A stretch of 64,000 bases of DNA from Streptomyces umbrinus (GTDB lineage Bacteria > Actinomycetota > Actinomycetes > Streptomycetales > Streptomycetaceae), in assembly GCF_030817415.1 (NCBI RefSeq), contig NZ_JAUSZI010000002.1, positions 1,736,001 to 1,800,000 on the forward strand. Direction: 5' to 3'. Numbering within the stretch: position 1 is the first letter of the stretch; every line of letters starts with the position of its first letter. Shown piece after piece: positions 62,201 to 64,000 of the stretch. The notes under the pieces were generated by a model. That model did not search any database and had not been told where the DNA came from. It saw nothing but the letters and a program-made list of their open reading frames with translations. The position numbers were made by a program, and so were the translations under genes.

Positions 62201-64000
62201 ATCGATACACGGCAGGCACCGGACCCGGCACTCGTTCCGGGCAGGAGCCTGCAGCCGTACCTGCAGAGACCGTACGAAGACCGGAACGTCTTCCGTTGCG
62301 GACGGTGCCTGATCTGCCCCGGGCACCTCCCCGTCCGGGCGGTCGCGACCGGCAGGTGCGTGCAGGACGGCATGGAGGAGCTCTCCGTGTGGCCGTTGGT
62401 TCGGTGCGTGCTCCTCAGTGCCGGGCACGGGGAAGCCGGCCTCGAAGGGCGCGGCCCCTCCTGGTTCACGGCGGGCCAGCGGTTCGGGTCTGGTGAGAAC
62501 ACGGGCAGAGGCATGGCACAGCCAGGCGCCGGAGGACGACCGTGAGTGGATGCCGACGGTTGCCTGATCGCGCCCCTCCGGCTCCCAGACGGTGGTGACA
62601 GGCGTCCTCGCGGAGACCGGCAGCCAATGGTGCACTGCCAGGTTCTCGATGCGTACCGTCTCGATGGCCCTGGCGCTCGCGGCAGTCGCGGCGGTGATCA
62701 TGAGTTCCGCGCAGACGGGCAGCGAAAGAACGGCCCTGCCGTGCAGCTTGGCCGGCTGCTGGTTCCAGCCGTCGGTGCCGATGTCCCCGTGCCACAGGAC
62801 ACGGTCCGTGCCAGGATCCTCCACGCGCGTACCCAGCAGCCCGTGGCCGCCTGCGGGGACCGGCCGACTCGACAGGCTGCCCCTGCGGAACCAGTGGGGG
62901 ACATGACGCCAGGGAGGGCTCGGCAAGGCCACCCGCTTGCCGTCCGGCCACAGTTGTCCGGCCAGACCTCGCACTCCGGCCAGGTGGAGTTCCGCAAGCG
63001 CGGTGCGCAGGCGCACGCACTCATCGCTGTCCCGGTGAATCGTCGACAGCACGCGGCCGCGCCCCGGGGCCACCGCGTCAAGCGTCTCGGTGACGGGAAC
63101 GACGGCAATCGGGTGGGGTGAGACCTCCAGGAAGATGTCGTGGCCGTCGGCCGCCGCGGCGGCCACCGCCTGCTGGAAGCGAACGGGGCGGCGGGCGTTG
63201 GCGCACCAGTACTGCGCGTCCGCATGGATGTCGGCGCGCGCGTCGTCGAGGACCGTTCCGTACCAGGGGATGGTCGCGGTACGTGGGCTGACGCTGTCGA
63301 GGGCGTCGCGCAGTGCCGGAAGGACGGGATCGACTGCCGGTGAATGTCCGGCGGCGCCGACAGCGAGGAGCCGGGCGAGTCGCCCCTGCGCCTCGACTTC
63401 CTCGACCATGCGCGCGATCGGTTCGCTGGGGCCCGTGACGGTACAACGCCGCGGCGAGGCGTACACCGCGATGCCGACATCCGGATAGCGGTCGAGGACG
63501 TCCGCGCGGGTTTCCTCCGGCAGTTCCACGGCCGCCATCGCGCCGGCCTGCTCCTGGTCGATGGCCGCGAGCCGGGTGGACCGGTTGAGGATCACTCGTA
63601 GGCCGTCACGGGTGTCAAGGGCGCCGGCGACCACGGCCGCACTCACTTCTCCCATCGAGTGTCCGATGACAGCGCCGGGTTCGACGCCGTAGGCACGCAA
63701 CGTGCCCGCCAGGGCGAGCTGGAGACCGAAGAGCAGAGGCTGCGTGCGGTCGACGCCCGTGCCCTGGTCCGCGCGGGAGATGAGATCCGTCAGGGAACTG
63801 CCCGTCTCCGCCTCGAAGACCGGGTCCTGTTCGCGTACGGCAGCGGCGAAGACGGGATCGTCGCGCAGCAGCCCGCGGCCCATTCCGTTCCACTGGGAGC
63901 CGTAACCGGAGAAGACGAGGACCGGTCTTCTCGGCGTCTTCCGGTCCGCTTCCGAGTCCTGTGCTGTCCGTGGTGGTACGACGCACGTCGGAGTCTCGCC
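59210..64000 (-). CDS. Type I polyketide synthase, terminal module AT-DH*-KR-ACP-carrier*-TE (KS beyond the right edge)
   Basis: 1596 residues are visible; numbers count from the Met at 63883. The acyltransferase starts PVLVFSGYGSQWNGM, has GHSMGE (Ser76) and AAGH (177-180) at the specificity motif. A dehydratase-like double hot-dog (about 345-615) lacks the catalytic His (WNQQPAKLHGRAVL) and the Asp (LLHAVLHA). The ketoreductase has VTGGLTGLGLA, YSSAAALFGSPGQAAY with Tyr974. The ACP has DLGLDSLMAV (Ser1126). A second carrier-like domain reads LLAAGGDQHTAHDL, without the phosphopantetheine Ser. The thioesterase has GWSFGG (Ser1365) and terminal His in GDHLSLI. This is the chain-releasing protein of a polyketide pathway. 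Confidence 0.92.
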   Translation of the reverse strand, partial: GETPTCVVPPRTAQDSEADRKTPRRPVLVFSGYGSQWNGMGRGLLRDDPVFAAAVREQDPVFEAETGSSLTDLISRADQGTGVDRTQPLLFGLQLALAGTLRAYGVEPGAVIGHSMGEVSAAVVAGALDTRDGLRVILNRSTRLAAIDQEQAGAMAAVELPEETRADVLDRYPDVGIAVYASPRRCTVTGPSEPIARMVEEVEAQGRLARLLAVGAAGHSPAVDPVLPALRDALDSVSPRTATIPWYGTVLDDARADIHADAQYWCANARRPVRFQQAVAAAAADGHDIFLEVSPHPIAVVPVTETLDAVAPGRGRVLSTIHRDSDECVRLRTALAELHLAGVRGLAGQLWPDGKRVALPSPPWRHVPHWFRRGSLSSRPVPAGGHGLLGTRVEDPGTDRVLWHGDIGTDGWNQQPAKLHGRAVLSLPVCAELMITAATAASARAIETVRIENLAVHHWLPVSARTPVTTVWEPEGRDQATVGIHSRSSSGAWLCHASARVLTRPEPLARREPGGAAPFEAGFPVPGTEEHAPNQRPHGELLHAVLHAPAGRDRPDGEVPGADQAPSATEDVPVFVRSLQVRLQAPARNECRVRCLPCIDESTTGDARGRSPHRGRWDIHAEGPGGRELVVANDTRLRTVEPGEIPRPLDETTYEITWEKAPVSLPSPPAHVLLLTDQSGGGVHPWAASLASALREQGFEVALADHQADSLGSLLDTWREETRDGRAAVVMLLAAGPEPTGACRGLHAAADVARRLASDERQLSLPRLWLVTERAQTVVPGETGNPDLAALRGLVRVLALERPTLRTTLVDIDPQPGLVDDLAQELLADGEADEVAWRGGTRFIARLAAVDPDDACARVPFARSDGAYIVTGGLTGLGLATARRLAQQGAGRIVLNGRSAPGRATQAVLTELGELGTSLVVVQGDVAHPGVATRLVEAALSKGHSLCGVAHAAAVLHDRVITDLQSSDIEAVFRPKVTGALQLEAATAGHDLDWWLAYSSAAALFGSPGQAAYAAANAWLDAHAHRRRVGGLPATAIAWGPWADVGAAPQNPAVALEPITSAEGLDALQALVTRGRTYTGVVHLDARRALEAFPGLDAVAFFAGVLRGSGLPDDDWDGPGSISTLGGAAPARIYERLGRRTAAVMGRASQDLDENVPLTDLGLDSLMAVRIQNAVKQDFAVALPGPLLLRGASLRAVGDAVLRELGLAGADTRDTAAAAQPRGVEQERVGSEAIPALPTTLDPRDAAERLVAGVWHEVLGRRPKGVNQDLLAAGGDQHTAHDLVEGIRRRLGDTAPALTEEQVLDHSTVATLAELIRPAVNETGGSVLRVIRPGTHRPALFTFHPAGGPTSVYRPLAQLLPAEQPVYGFERVDRLHTMEEKAAHYLGLIRELQPQGPYHLLGWSFGGCLAYEVARQLRETDQAVGFLGLLDTILPAALPGLDSKELLLERFGRFAEYIEKTYGRRLDLPYEELAATPDEQQIDVVMRLVAEAGLDMSPGIMEHQRTSYIDARVGERYRPQPCPDPVVLYRAQEAQRLTTSLDPRYLRSEPDLGWASLCPSLEVVPVQGDHLSLIDPPHVEVIAQHLTKALQGQGDE

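Overview
The window reads as the chromosome of a Streptomyces or close actinomycete. GC and third-position GC are very high, GTG starts and GGAGG-type ribosome sites are frequent, and the content is typical: an Rpf-type muralytic enzyme, several secreted glycoside hydrolases, LacI-led sugar operons, crotonyl-CoA carboxylase/reductase and a modular type I polyketide synthase (PKS). The assignment is from gene content only.

Layout. 0-8 kb: end of a glycogen synthase gene, a FhuF-like Fe-S protein, a DMT-type membrane protein, a secreted Rpf/LysM/M23 cell-wall enzyme, 6-phosphogluconate dehydrogenase, then a small minus-strand set with panD, a GNAT acetyltransferase and an Asp/Glu-racemase-like protein. 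7.8-10.9 kb: a compact lasso-peptide cluster on the minus strand (precursor A at 10708-10827, cyclase C, RRE protein B1, protease B2). Its 39-residue precursor is shorter than the usual ORF cutoff. 11-18 kb: an ABC exporter behind a promoter with a SoxR-box-like operator, a flippase-like membrane protein, a crotonase, an MscS channel and an FGGY sugar kinase.

18-25 kb is one sugar-uptake operon: LacI regulator, solute-binding lipoprotein, two permeases and a GH42 beta-galactosidase, with palindromic operators upstream of the regulator. 25-31 kb is an aromatic-acid catabolic operon led by a GntR regulator: GalB-, GalC- and GalD-like lower-pathway enzymes of gallate/4-oxalomesaconate breakdown, a vicinal-oxygen-chelate (type I) extradiol dioxygenase and an MFS transporter. 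31-36 kb is a flavin-based transmembrane electron-transfer operon (ferric-reductase-like protein, secreted tandem FMN-binding protein, ApbE) divergent from a two-component system.

36-53 kb is an arabinan-utilisation region: two secreted GH43 enzymes with CBM42 or CBM13 modules, a 1732-residue protein with two GH43 modules, a TPR-like protein of unknown function, and a YtfQRT-YjfF-type ABC importer with its own LacI regulator. A near-identical motif lies upstream of the giant GH43 gene and of the importer genes, suggesting joint control.

At 53.49 kb there is an orphan 3' half of tRNA-Pro(GGG), which looks like an attachment-site scar. To its right lie a dead IS5-family transposase and what may be an integrated island: a glycosyltransferase and a secreted antigen-85-like esterase, a crotonyl-CoA carboxylase/reductase, and the last module of a type I PKS that runs off the right edge. 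The PKS acyltransferase motif resembles ethylmalonyl-selective domains, which fits the reductase next door.
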